This document shows positions 36,263 to 47,795 of a stretch of DNA of 64,000 nt, in pieces. The DNA is from Brucella anthropi ATCC 49188 (GTDB lineage Bacteria > Pseudomonadota > Alphaproteobacteria > Rhizobiales > Rhizobiaceae). Made by a program: the position numbers and the translations under genes. The notes below the pieces were generated by a model. The model saw only the letters and a list, made by a program, of their open reading frames with translations, was not told the DNA's origin and did not search any database. Location of the stretch: assembly GCF_000017405.1 (NCBI RefSeq), contig NC_009667.1, positions 992,001-1,056,000 of the forward strand, given 5' to 3'. The number at the start of each line of letters is the position of its first letter. Position 1 is the first letter of the stretch.

Positions 36263-37369
36263 CTACTTCAAAAATTCGGTCAGGGCGACGACGACGCCAC
36301 GATTGGCTTCCTCCGGTCCGACCGTCATGCGCAAGGCATTGGGGAACCCGTAACCGCCGACGCGACGCAGTATATAGCCACGCCCGGAGAGCCACTCGTC
36401 GGCCTTGTCGGCGGAATGCGCGCCATTGTCCGGAAAATGGATCAGCAGGAAGTTCGTGACTGACGGCGTAACCCGAAGACCAAGTCTGGTGAACTCTTCG
36501 GTCAGCCAGCCAAGCCATTTGTCGTTGTAGGTGATCGATTTTTCGACGTGGGCGCGATCGCGGATGGCCGCAGCACCGGCGGCAATGGCGGCCGAATTCA
36601 TATTGAATGGCCCGCGGATGCGATTGACGGCATCGACCACATGCAGCGGCGCATACATCCAGCCAATACGTAGACCCGGAAGCCCGTGGATTTTTGAGAA
36701 GGTGCGCGTCATGACAACATTCTCGTTGGATGAAACGAGTTCGAGGCCCGATTCATAGTCATTGCGACGAACATATTCTGCATAGGCCGCATCGAGAACC
36801 AGAAGCACATGCTTCGGCAATCCGGCATGAAGGCGGCGGACTTCCTCGAAAGGCAGATAGGTTCCGGTTGGATTGGCCGGATTGGCGATGAAGACGATCT
36901 TCGTGCGTGGCGACAGGCCAGCCAGAATGGCATCCACGTCGATACGCTCGTTCTTCTCCTTCACCGTGATCGGCGTCGCGCCGGCACCCAGCGTCTGGAT
37001 CTTGTAGACGGCAAAACCGTGCTCCGTGATGATGGCTTCGTCGCCCGGAGCAAGATAGGTCTGGCAGATCAGGCCAAGCAGCTCGTCGGAACCATTGCCG
37101 CACAGGATGTTGGCCATGTTGAGCCCCTGCGTTTCGGCAATTGCCTCACGCAGCGCCAGGGCCTGTCCATCGGGATAAAGCTCCAGCTTCTCGCCTGCGT
37201 GTCGATAGGCTTCGACCGCATGCGGGCTAGGCCCGATTGGCGTTTCGTTGGAGGAGAGCTTATAGACCTTGGCAACGCCTTCCACATGTTCCTTGCCGGG
37301 TACGTAGGCTGCGATGTCGAGCAGGCCTGCCTTGGGCTGGGGACGGGTAAGGTTCTGCGTATCGGTCAT
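36263..37369 (-). CDS. hisC: Histidinol-phosphate aminotransferase
   Basis: Fold-type I PLP enzyme, 368 residues. Conserved [37 protein letters not shown], and the PLP lysine in [20 protein letters not shown]. Coupled to the prephenate dehydrogenase gene, so this copy may act on aromatic amino-acid intermediates as well as histidinol phosphate. Its SD (GGAG) lies at the tip of a small hairpin directly before ATG 37369. Confidence 0.92.
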   Translation of the reverse strand: MTDTQNLTRPQPKAGLLDIAAYVPGKEHVEGVAKVYKLSSNETPIGPSPHAVEAYRHAGEKLELYPDGQALALREAIAETQGLNMANILCGNGSDELLGLICQTYLAPGDEAIITEHGFAVYKIQTLGAGATPITVKEKNERIDVDAILAGLSPRTKIVFIANPANPTGTYLPFEEVRRLHAGLPKHVLLVLDAAYAEYVRRNDYESGLELVSSNENVVMTRTFSKIHGLPGLRIGWMYAPLHVVDAVNRIRGPFNMNSAAIAAGAAAIRDRAHVEKSITYNDKWLGWLTEEFTRLGLRVTPSVTNFLLIHFPDNGAHSADKADEWLSGRGYILRRVGGYGFPNALRMTVGPEEANRGVVVALTEFLK

Positions 37370-37371
37370 GA

Positions 37372-37427
37372 TTTTGGCTCCGCCAAAAGGTCAATGTTAA
37401 AGTTACGATGGGTTAAAGTTACGATGG
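37372..37427 (-). promoter_or_regulatory. SD hairpin and tandem direct repeat upstream of hisC
   Basis: TTTTGGC (37372-37378), spacer tcc, GCCAAAA (37382-37388, plus-strand reading) puts the hisC SD at the hairpin tip. Eight bases further, GTTAAAGTTACGATGG occurs twice in perfect tandem (37396-37411 and 37412-37427). Both are plausible control sites; the regulator is unknown. Confidence 0.5.
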
Positions 37428-37530
37428 CGGCATATCCCGCCATTGCGTCCAAGTCGAGAAAAACCTTGTTCGGTAATACTTGCAGACCGCAGCAACTGTA
37501 CGTTTTCCCGGGCGATGATGCGCAAATGCC

Positions 37531-38310
37531 CTAACTCTTTTGATCTGTCTTGCTTGTCCGTGCCGGTGCTTTCCGTAATCCGCCAACAGGTGTGCCCTGA
37601 GGTGCGAGAACCGGAACGAAGACACGGCGCGAGGAGCGCTGTGCGACAGGCAGTCCCTGATAAAGACGCTTTTGCGCTTCCACCACCAGAACGCCTGAAA
37701 AGACCGGCCACAGTCTCCGCCCCATGCCTTCCAGCGCCAGACAGGGCCGCATCATCCATCGGCGCGTGGCGGGCGGAAAATGCAGGGCATCGCTCACCGT
37801 GCTCACGGTGAAATTCGCTTCACGCAGCAAGGTCGTCAGCTGTGTGCGGCTATAAGGTCGCCCGCTGCCGAAAGGTGTATGCTCGAAGCGGGCCCAGACA
37901 CCGCGCCGGTTCGGCACCACGATGACGAGCCGCCCATTGGGGGCGAGGACGCGCCACATCTCTTTCAGCGTTTCTGTCGGATTTTCCGCATACTCCAGCG
38001 CATGCACCATAAGCACCCGATCGATCGAGGAATCGGGTAGCGGCAGTTCCTCATCGAAAACAAGCGCTGTTGCCGTTTTCTCTACTGAGGGCCAGGCGAC
38101 GGCTCCCTGACCGGCAGGCATGAACGCGAATGTCCGCTCCGTATCGGCGCTGAAGCGGTCGAGATAGGGCAGGCTGTAGCCCATGCCGACAAGCCGCTCT
38201 CCCGGCACGTGACCCCATAGGCCGGCAAGCGCCATGCGAATGGCGCGTTCCGCGAGATGGCCCAGCGTGGTGTCGTAAAATGATCGCAGTTCGATGATGT
38301 CTGGATGCAT
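37531..38310 (-). CDS. Class I SAM-dependent methyltransferase
   Basis: 259 residues from ATG 38310; a GTG at 38319 is also possible. Methyltransf_11-like: LFDEELPLPDSSIDRVLMVHALEYAENPTETLKEMWRVLAPNGRLVIVVPNRRGVWARFEHTPFGSGRPYS. The first glycine-rich SAM motif is poor (LWGHVPGERLVGMGYSLPYLDRF). Substrate unknown. Divergent from hpt and not coupled to hisC (161-base gap). Confidence 0.85.
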   Translation of the reverse strand: MHPDIIELRSFYDTTLGHLAERAIRMALAGLWGHVPGERLVGMGYSLPYLDRFSADTERTFAFMPAGQGAVAWPSVEKTATALVFDEELPLPDSSIDRVLMVHALEYAENPTETLKEMWRVLAPNGRLVIVVPNRRGVWARFEHTPFGSGRPYSRTQLTTLLREANFTVSTVSDALHFPPATRRWMMRPCLALEGMGRRLWPVFSGVLVVEAQKRLYQGLPVAQRSSRRVFVPVLAPQGTPVGGLRKAPARTSKTDQKS

Positions 38311-38474
38311 GAATGTCACGCTATATGAAATCTTGACGCTGGGAAATGGAGAAGCCGGAGCATCTTCATCTGGTGGGGTGCAATTTCCTCAAACCATGCT
38401 ATAGAGCGTGCCTTTCCGGCGCCTTTGATCGCGCCAAAGTCTGCGCGAAAGCGAACGATCAGGAGAAGCAGCAG

Positions 38475-39011
38475 ATGCCCGAAGTCGGTGGCAAGACAAT
38501 CGAAGTTCTCTTTAGCCCGGACGAGATTGCCGGTCGCAATCTCGAGCTCGCCAAGGCCATTGCTGAACGCAAGTTCCACAACCTGCTGACGATTTCGATC
38601 CTGAAGGGTTCCTTCATCTTTGCAGCCGACCTCATCCGCGCAATGCATGATGCGGGCGTGGAGCCCGATGTCGAATTCATCACGGTTTCAAGCTACGGCA
38701 AGGGCACGACAAGCGCCGAAGTTCGTCTTCTGCGCGATATCGACAGCGATGTTCGCGACCGCGATGTACTGCTGATCGATGATATTCTGGAGTCTGGAAA
38801 GACACTGAAATTCGTTCGCGAACTTATGCTGGAACGCGGAGCGCGGAGCGTCAGCATTGCTGTTCTTCTCGACAAGAGCGTGCGCCGCAAGGTCGATCTT
38901 GATGCCGATTTCGTGGCTTTCGAATGCCCCGACTATTTTGTCGTCGGTTATGGCATGGACGTTGGGCACGCCTTCCGCCAGTTGCCTTTTGTCGGTCGTG
39001 TGATGGATTAA
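38475..39011 (+). CDS. hpt: Hypoxanthine phosphoribosyltransferase
   Basis: Purine salvage: converts hypoxanthine or guanine plus PRPP to the nucleotide. 178 residues from ATG 38475 behind AGGAGAAG; an upstream frame to 38346 is rejected. PRPP loop VLLIDDILESGKTL, flexible loop VSSYGKGTTSAEV, and base-binding ECPDYFVVGYGMD. Convergent with the DUF4175 gene, 16 bases apart. Confidence 0.95.
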   Translation: MPEVGGKTIEVLFSPDEIAGRNLELAKAIAERKFHNLLTISILKGSFIFAADLIRAMHDAGVEPDVEFITVSSYGKGTTSAEVRLLRDIDSDVRDRDVLLIDDILESGKTLKFVRELMLERGARSVSIAVLLDKSVRRKVDLDADFVAFECPDYFVVGYGMDVGHAFRQLPFVGRVMD

Positions 39012-39027
39012 GGCTCCGGCCTGCTTC

Positions 39028-41721
39028 TCAATCGAACTTCAGCAGACGCTGCAGATATTCCTTTTCCATCTGCGGCGTCAGGGCATTACCAAGTTTGCGG
39101 CGGATTTCATCGAGAATTTCACGCGCGCGCTGAATATCGATTTCACCTGGAATCTTGACGTCATCGTTGAGGCCGCTGTCGCCGGTACCTTGCTGGCGCC
39201 CAAGCGGATCCCTTCCCCGACTGCCATTGGCGCCACTTTGCCCCCGACCTTGCTGGCCCATGGCCTGCTGCATTTTCTGCATCATGTCGCGTCCGCCGCG
39301 ACGCAGTGCATCGAGTGCGCTGCCCTGCTGGTCGCTTGCTTCGGCACCTTCGCTGCGGCCCAACGCATCAGTGGCGTTGCCCATTGATTTTCCGGCATCC
39401 GAAAAATCCTTGCCGGGTTCAATACCCATGCCTTTCAAATCGTCCATCAGTTTTTGCAGATCGGATTGAAGGTCCTTTTGCTGCTGCTGCAGTTTGCGCA
39501 TGGTTTCCGCCATATCGGGTGGCACATCGCCTTTCCCGCCCTGACCGTTCTCGCTCTGGCCGTTTTCGGTTTCACCGCCCGGCTGTCCGCCGCCCATGGA
39601 ACCGTCATCACCCGGGAACATGTTGTCGCCGAATTCGCCCTCACCATCGCTACCACCGAATTGGCGTTGCATCTTCTGATCGAGATCGAAGGTTTCGTTC
39701 ATCGTCTTTTGCTGGCGTTGCATTAGCTCGCCGAGCTTGTTCATCTGCTGCTGCATCTGGCCTTGTTGGCCCTGCTGACCTTGTCCCTGACCTTGCTGAC
39801 CCTGTTGCATCTGTCCCATCTGCAGATTGTTCATCAGGTTCTGCAATTGCGACAGCAGTTCTTCCGCCTGATCGCGTGAGCCCTGACGCGCGAGATTTTC
39901 GATCTGGTCCATCATGCGCTGGAGGTCTTTTTCCGTCAGCATTCGCGCATTGGGATCGGGAGCGGCTTGGCGTGCATTGGGATTCTGTTGCTGGCGCTGG
40001 GCGAATTCCCGCAGGAAATCCTGCATCGCCTTGCGTAGCTCTGCCGAAAGCTTTTCGATCTCCTCTTGTGAGGCGCCGTTCTGGAGAGCGTCTTTCAGGG
40101 CCTCCTGTGCCTGCCGCAGGCGCTTTTCGGCGGCAGACAGATTTCCATCTTCGATGCCAAGGGCCACCTGCCACATATAATCCGCTGCATCGCGCAAGGC
40201 GTCATCGCTCCTGGCGAGACGAAGACGTGTACCAATCGTGACCAGACCCAGATAATGGGCTGCATTCTTGATGGTTTCGTCCGGGCGAAGCGTGATTGCC
40301 GACAGCATGTCGAGCACATGATCGCGCTGCGTCGCATCGAGCGCGAGGATACGGCGCTGTTCCGCAACGGCGCGGGCAAGTGGATTGCTGAAAGGGCGCT
40401 CGGGCAAAGTGATGATCTTGGTTTCGCTGCGACCCGTTTGTCCGGCGGCGTCGGTTACGACCAGCGTGAGCGCAACTTTTTCACCTGCCCAAGGATGCTC
40501 GGTCAGGTCTTTCGACGTCGTGGCGTCCTTCACACCGCGGCGCGGCAGTGCAAGCGGCAGTTCCGGTGCATCGTAGAGCGGTGCGGCTTCCTCATCTTCA
40601 TCATTGTTGAGCGGGATGATCTCACCTTCGGCCTTTACTGGCGCGTAGTCGTCCTCGATCTGATAGGAAAGTTGCAATGTGCCATTCAGCGCGTGTCCCG
40701 GCTCTTTCGTGAAGCGGATCGTTGGCGGGTTATCCGGCGTGACGACAAATTTCCAGCGGGCATCGGTGCCGGAAAGCGCTATGGTTTCATCCTGCTGCAA
40801 ATCGTAGCGGAAGTTGCGGCTTCCATCGACGACGGCCTGTTCTGCAGGCTCCTTCTGGTCTTCCTTCGCGTTTACCGGCTGTACGTCGCGGCGCTCGCCC
40901 TTCGCATCGGTCGCAGTCAGGCGCTCGGAACCGCCACCGATCACGCGGACCGACAGAATGCTGCCTTGCGGTACATTGATTGCGGCCTGTTCGCTGTTGT
41001 TCGTCGTGGTCAGGAAGACCGGAGCGCGGCCAGTATAGCGCGGCGGCGTTACCCATGCATCGATGCGGGCAACGGCGGTTCCATCGCTTGGACGGATATG
41101 AAAGGCGTCGGCAATGCGCCCACTGTTTGGGCTGAGGCTGTAGGCGAAGGCGGTCACGAAGAGCAGGGCGACCACCGCACGAATGCCGAAGGGGTCGTGT
41201 TCGGGAACACGCGTATAAGGCAGGCCGGATTGCAGGTTCTTGAGCCGGTCCGCCATGCGGCGCTGGTGTTCCCGCCACAGGGCGACAGCGAATGGATCGT
41301 GTTCGCCTGTTGCCATGTGGCCTGTCTGGACGGAAAGCGGTTCGTGAACGAGACCGTTGATCGCCTCGATACGACTTGTGACGTCGCTTTCCGCCGGGGT
41401 GCGAAACCGGAACGGCAGATAAAGCGCAATGAGGGCGGCAATACCGAATAGCGTCAGCACGCCGATATGCAGCCAACGGGGCATCATGCCGAACAGGCCG
41501 AACCAGCTCAGGCTGGCAAACAGACCGATGATGAGGATTAGTGGCAGGATCAGCGGCCAGAATCGCTCGAAGCTGATCGAAAGAAAGGCACGCAGACGCA
41601 GACGGCGCAGGCTGGCACCATCGCCTGAAAACAGCCGCAGAAAAACATCCCACGCATGACGCGGCGGGTTTTTCCTGTCGTTGCTGCTATCTGTCTGCGG
41701 GGCCGCCTTAGGGGCAGTCAT
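39028..41721 (-). CDS. DUF4175/TIGR02302 family large membrane protein
   Basis: 897 residues from ATG 41721 (MTAPKAAPQTDSSNDRKNPPRHAW). Two or three N-terminal membrane helices (about 50-105, and one near 180), a long beta-rich extracytoplasmic region, then a helical C-terminal part with a Gln/Gly/Met-rich low-complexity tract (about 620-720; plus-strand 39570-39870). Alphaproteobacteria-specific, function unknown. Part of the lysA-side cluster; a 133-base gap separates it from lysA. Confidence 0.88.
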   Translation of the reverse strand: MTAPKAAPQTDSSNDRKNPPRHAWDVFLRLFSGDGASLRRLRLRAFLSISFERFWPLILPLILIIGLFASLSWFGLFGMMPRWLHIGVLTLFGIAALIALYLPFRFRTPAESDVTSRIEAINGLVHEPLSVQTGHMATGEHDPFAVALWREHQRRMADRLKNLQSGLPYTRVPEHDPFGIRAVVALLFVTAFAYSLSPNSGRIADAFHIRPSDGTAVARIDAWVTPPRYTGRAPVFLTTTNNSEQAAINVPQGSILSVRVIGGGSERLTATDAKGERRDVQPVNAKEDQKEPAEQAVVDGSRNFRYDLQQDETIALSGTDARWKFVVTPDNPPTIRFTKEPGHALNGTLQLSYQIEDDYAPVKAEGEIIPLNNDEDEEAAPLYDAPELPLALPRRGVKDATTSKDLTEHPWAGEKVALTLVVTDAAGQTGRSETKIITLPERPFSNPLARAVAEQRRILALDATQRDHVLDMLSAITLRPDETIKNAAHYLGLVTIGTRLRLARSDDALRDAADYMWQVALGIEDGNLSAAEKRLRQAQEALKDALQNGASQEEIEKLSAELRKAMQDFLREFAQRQQQNPNARQAAPDPNARMLTEKDLQRMMDQIENLARQGSRDQAEELLSQLQNLMNNLQMGQMQQGQQGQGQGQQGQQGQMQQQMNKLGELMQRQQKTMNETFDLDQKMQRQFGGSDGEGEFGDNMFPGDDGSMGGGQPGGETENGQSENGQGGKGDVPPDMAETMRKLQQQQKDLQSDLQKLMDDLKGMGIEPGKDFSDAGKSMGNATDALGRSEGAEASDQQGSALDALRRGGRDMMQKMQQAMGQQGRGQSGANGSRGRDPLGRQQGTGDSGLNDDVKIPGEIDIQRAREILDEIRRKLGNALTPQMEKEYLQRLLKFD

Positions 41722-41854
41722 AGGTCTCGTCTTTCGCGTCAGCCGATTTCGGTTCGGCTGACAGGATAACACGCATCATGGCAAAGGCGAGGCTTTGCCC
41801 CGAGATTTATGGGCCATGATAAATGTGGGCCATGAATAATTATGGTCGCGAGAC

Positions 41855-43120
41855 CTATAACCATTCCGGTACGGAATCGAGCGCGAGCAGTTCTTCATAG
41901 GTACGGCGCGGACGCACGACATGATAACGGTCGCCGTCAACCAGCACTTCGGGGATGAGCAGACGGCTGTTGTAGGTGCTGGAAAGCACCGCGCCATATG
42001 CACCCGTCGTGCAGACGGCAATCAGATCGCCTGGAGCAGGCTTTGCCACTTCCCGGTCGAGGCCGAGATAGTCGCCTGTTTCGCAGACCGGACCGACAAA
42101 ATCGGCACGAATACGCGGCGCATCATCCTTCGGCAAAGTGACAGGCTTGATGTCGTGGAACGCATCATAAAGCGTCGGACGAATCAAATCGTTCATTGCC
42201 GCATCCACGATGACGAAGTTCTTGGCGTCGCCTTCCTTGACGAAGATCACTTCCGTTACCAGAAGCCCGGCATTGCCGACGATCAGGCGGCCCGGTTCGA
42301 ACACCGTTTTCAGGCCCAGCGGCTTGATGTGCTTGGCGACGATTTCTGCATAGGCGACGGGTAGCGGCGGAGGTGTATTGTCTGTGCGGTAGGGAATGCC
42401 GAGCCCCCCGCCAACATCGACGTGGCGGATGTTGTGACCGTCGGCCTGCAGTTCCTTGACCAGTTGCGCCATCAGGGCGAATGCATTGTCGAACGGCTCG
42501 AGGTCGATGATCTGGCTACCGATATGCATATCGATACCGACTACGTCGAGACCGGGCAGGCTCGCTGCGCGGGCATAGGCCTCACGCGCCTTGACGCGCG
42601 GAATGCCGAACTTGTTTTCAGATTTGCCAGTTGAAATCTTGGCGTGGGTCTTCGCATCCACATCGGGATTGATGCGCAGCGATACGGATGCGACCTTGCC
42701 TGCCTTGACGGCGCGAGCGGAAAGAATTTCCAGCTCTGGTTCGGATTCAACATTGAAGCAATAGATGCCCGCTTCAAGCGCGAAGTCCATTTCGTGTGGA
42801 GTCTTGCCAACGCCTGAAAAGACGATCTTGTTGGCCGGGATGCCTGCAGCAAGCGCCCGGCGGATTTCGCCTTCCGAAACGGTGTCCGCGCCGGCGCCAA
42901 GCTTCGCCAGAGTTTTCAGCACGGCCAGGTTCGAATTGGCTTTCAGCGCGTAGGTCACGAGCGTTTCCATGCCGGCGAAGGCTTCGCTGAACACGCGGAA
43001 ATGACGCTCGATGGTCGCGCGGGAATAAACGTAAAAAGGGGTGCCAACGGCCTGTGCGATTTCAGGCAGGCTGACATTTTCGGCGTGAAGAACGCCGTTG
43101 CGATGTTCGAAATGGTTCAC
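41855..43120 (-). CDS. lysA: Diaminopimelate decarboxylase
   Basis: Last step of lysine synthesis: PLP enzyme converting meso-diaminopimelate to lysine. 421 residues, normal length. PLP lysine in TYALKANSNLAVL, SGVGKTPHEMDFAL, the HVDVGGGLGIPY glycine loop, FEPGRLIVGNAG, and the substrate Cys motif GPVCETGDYLG. It follows lptM by 22 bases in the argH-lptM-lysA operon arrangement typical of proteobacteria. Confidence 0.97.
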   Translation of the reverse strand: MNHFEHRNGVLHAENVSLPEIAQAVGTPFYVYSRATIERHFRVFSEAFAGMETLVTYALKANSNLAVLKTLAKLGAGADTVSEGEIRRALAAGIPANKIVFSGVGKTPHEMDFALEAGIYCFNVESEPELEILSARAVKAGKVASVSLRINPDVDAKTHAKISTGKSENKFGIPRVKAREAYARAASLPGLDVVGIDMHIGSQIIDLEPFDNAFALMAQLVKELQADGHNIRHVDVGGGLGIPYRTDNTPPPLPVAYAEIVAKHIKPLGLKTVFEPGRLIVGNAGLLVTEVIFVKEGDAKNFVIVDAAMNDLIRPTLYDAFHDIKPVTLPKDDAPRIRADFVGPVCETGDYLGLDREVAKPAPGDLIAVCTTGAYGAVLSSTYNSRLLIPEVLVDGDRYHVVRPRRTYEELLALDSVPEWL

Positions 43121-43142
43121 GGGAATGCCCTGCAGCAGAAAC

Positions 43143-43325
43143 TTACAACAGCTTGTCGAGGATGATCGGCTTGTCTTCCTTCGGTTTCGGCTTGGTGTGG
43201 CCCTGTTCGTCCGTCACGACGGCGGATGGCGGCGGCTCCAGCGGGCCCTTGCGACCGCAAGCGGCGAGCGTTGCCGCAAGCGCGGCGATCAGAAGCACGG
43301 AAGAAATGGCGGAGCGGCCTGTCAT
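43143..43325 (-). CDS. lptM: LptM-type small lipoprotein
   Basis: 60 residues: signal sequence MTGRSAISSVLLIAALAATL, lipobox LAAC, then the family hallmark CGRKGPLEPPP directly after the lipidated cysteine. LptM (YifL) stabilises maturation of the outer-membrane LPS translocon subunit LptD in enterics. Upstream of lysA in many proteobacteria, as here. Confidence 0.92.
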   Translation of the reverse strand: MTGRSAISSVLLIAALAATLAACGRKGPLEPPPSAVVTDEQGHTKPKPKEDKPIILDKLL

Positions 43326-43373
43326 CAGCGTTGGTTCCCGAAATATATGATCTTGCTCTAAGTTTTGTCTTTA

Positions 43374-43420
43374 CGCATGTCTTCCAAAACCGGTTCCCAC
43401 TTTTGGAAGACATGCTCTAG
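43374..43420. repeat. Dispersed palindromic repeat, family B copy 3 (inverted)
   Basis: ACGCATGTCTTCCAAAACCG ... GGAAGACATGCTCTAG; outer arms pair. It lies in the argH-lptM gap, so transcription from argH into lptM must cross it. Confidence 0.8.
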
Positions 43421-43442
43421 GTCTAACTCATAATGCCCGAAA

Positions 43443-43473
43443 GTGGAATCATCAGTTCGACAGATGATTCCAC
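43443..43473. repeat. Perfect inverted repeat in the argH-lptM gap
   Basis: GTGGAATCATC, loop agttcgaca, GATGATTCCAC: an 11-bp perfect stem next to the family B repeat. No T tract. It may be another dispersed-repeat module or an mRNA-stabilising hairpin after argH. Confidence 0.6.
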
Positions 43474-43495
43474 ATGACGTCATGTTGATCGATTA

Positions 43496-45667
<2,172 letters not shown>

Positions 45668-45723
45668 CCTCGACAAACGACGAAATCAGTGGCTTGCTCC
45701 CTTTTCAAGAGAGAGAGCTGCCC

Positions 45724-46344
45724 ATGAGCCTTGAAGTCTGGCTTGCATTTTCCGCCGCGTCCATCGTGCTTCTGGTCATCCCGGGGCCGACCGTCTTGCT
45801 CGTCGTCTCATATGCCTTGGGGCAGGGCTGGAAAGCGGCTTTCCCGATGGCTGTCGGTGTCGCCCTTGGCGACTTTACCGCGATGACGCTTTCCATGCTT
45901 GGTGTGGGTGCGCTGCTGGCAGCGTCGGCAACCGTGTTCACCGCCGTTAAATGGGCAGGTGCCGCTTATCTGATCTGGCTCGGCATAAAACTGTTTCGCG
46001 CTGGTGGAACACTTCATGCCAGTGCCCGACACGACAAGGTGCATCCGGCGCGGATGCTGGTTCATGCGTGGCTCGTGACAGCGCTCAATCCGAAGAGCAT
46101 CACCTTTTTCGTTGCTTTTCTTCCGCAGTTTCTTAGCCCGCACCGGGATTTCCTCACCCAGATGCTGGTTTTCGAAAGCACGTTCCTCGTACTCGCTTTC
46201 CTCAATGCTTTTACCTATGCACTTCTGGCGACCCGGGCACGCCGCTTCTTCTCAAGCGAACGCGCGCTGCGCATTTTCAATCGGGCTGGCGGAACATTGC
46301 TGATCGGTGCTGGCGTCGCGACTGCCTCAATGCGATCAACCTGA
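45724..46344 (+). CDS. LysE-family exporter
   Basis: 206 residues from ATG 45724, behind GAGAGAGAG. Six membrane helices; family start [31 protein letters not shown] and the middle block [23 protein letters not shown]. Exports amino acids or related compounds; specificity unknown (RhtB-like). It ends within a few bases of the convergent UPF0178 gene, overlapping it by 9 bases. Confidence 0.9.
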
Positions 46345-46821
46345 GACGAAACCCGCGCGTTTTAGCCGGACGATGGCAAGATCAAGTGCGGAAAGGAATG
46401 CAGAGCGGTCCTTGGGCGAAAATGGAGCGGGTCCGCCTGTAACTTCGCCTGCGGAACGCAAACTATCCATCAGATTGCGCGTCGCCAGCGTGTTGCCGAT
46501 GGTGCTTTGGGTGTGAACGCGTCCGTTCGGTGCGATCACCGAAGCGCCTTTTTCGAGCGAGCGGCTTGCCAAAGGAATGTCGGCGGTAATCACGATTGCA
46601 CCCGGTCGCGAATTCTCGGCGATCCAGTCGTCGGCGGCGTCGAGCTTGTCCGATACGATAACCCGTTCCACACGCTCCGCATCGCGGGGAATGGCAATGA
46701 AACTGTTGGCCACCAGCATGACCGGCAGATTGTGCCGTTCCGCCACGCGATAGATTTCAGCTTTCACCGGGCAGGCGTCAGCATCGACGAGAATGCGGAT
46801 GGTTTCAGGTTCAATGTTCAT
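46336..46821 (-). CDS. YaiI/YqxD family protein (UPF0178)
   Basis: 161 residues with the PIN-like DUF188 features: [25 protein letters not shown] at the start, [27 protein letters not shown] in the middle. The acidic residues suggest a metal-dependent nuclease fold; no activity is established. Convergent with the LysE gene, divergent from the next EamA gene. Confidence 0.9.
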
Positions 46822-46937
46822 GCCGCTTCATAAAATGCGGGCGGCTGTTTGGCAAATTCAACGCTGCGATCAGTTTTATGCGATAGGCGTTCGCCGCAAA
46901 GCGGTATAAGGCGGGCCGCGAAAGTGAGAGTTCTGCC

Positions 46938-47795
46938 ATGGCCGCCCGTTTGTTCCCCGTCATGTTTGTCCTGCTTTGGGCCACCGGTTTTATCGGAGCC
47001 GGGCTTTCCATGCCTTATGCCGAACCATTTACTTTCATGGCGGTGCGTTTTTCCATCGCGGCTGTCATCATGACACTTTGGGCGCTGGCGAGCCGGAGTA
47101 TCTGGCCGAAAGGCGATGTGCTTCTTCATGCGGCGATTGCCGGTTGTCTCATCCACGGTGTTTATCTTTCCGCCTTGTTCTGGGCCGTTCACCACGGCCT
47201 GCCTGCGGGAATGTCAGGTCTGGTGGCGGGCCTTCAGCCGATGTTGACCACGCTGATTGCGGCCATTCTTCTGGGAGAACGAGCGAGCGGGCGGCAATGG
47301 ACGGGGCTTCTGATCGGTTTCTGCGGCGTCGCCATGGTGGTATGGCCGAAGTTTTCGGCTGGCAGTGGTGTCGATCCGAAAAGCCTGGCGGCGGCATTTT
47401 TGGCTGTGGTGGCGATCAGCACTGGCACAGTCTGGCAGAAGCGGTTCGGCACGGCTGGTGATCTCAAGGCCGGGACGGCGGTGCAATACATCGCTGCGGC
47501 CATTTTGACTGCTATCTGTGCCTTTGCTTTCGAAACACGCGTCATGATCTGGTCGCCATCGCTGATTTTTGCTCTGGTCTGGCTGACGCTTGCTATTTCT
47601 ATCGGTGCCATTCTGGCGCTTCTCGTCATGATCCGCGAAGGCGCCATGTCGAAAGTCGCATCGTTGTTCTATCTGGTGCCCGGCACCGCCGCGATCATGG
47701 CCTATCTGATTTTTGGTGAAACGCTATCGGCAATCCAGATTGCAGGTATGGTGGTGACGACGCTTGGCGTTGCACTGACTACTTTACGTCGATAA
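46938..47795 (+). CDS. EamA/DMT-family transporter
   Basis: 285 residues, ten membrane helices in two EamA units (about 5-135 and 145-280); start MAARLFPVMFVLLWATGFIGAG, second unit motif FYLVPGTAAIMAYLIFGETLSAIQIAGM. Substrate unknown. Unrelated in context to the first EamA gene of this window. Its 3' end overlaps the convergent YihY gene by 17 bases. Confidence 0.9.
   Translation: MAARLFPVMFVLLWATGFIGAGLSMPYAEPFTFMAVRFSIAAVIMTLWALASRSIWPKGDVLLHAAIAGCLIHGVYLSALFWAVHHGLPAGMSGLVAGLQPMLTTLIAAILLGERASGRQWTGLLIGFCGVAMVVWPKFSAGSGVDPKSLAAAFLAVVAISTGTVWQKRFGTAGDLKAGTAVQYIAAAILTAICAFAFETRVMIWSPSLIFALVWLTLAISIGAILALLVMIREGAMSKVASLFYLVPGTAAIMAYLIFGETLSAIQIAGMVVTTLGVALTTLRR

Noticed and set aside
39306..40241. 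311-codon plus-strand frame
   Set aside because: Antisense to the repetitive Gln-rich part of the DUF4175 gene.
40255..41451. 398-codon plus-strand frame
   Set aside because: Antisense to the DUF4175 gene; no family features and no SD.
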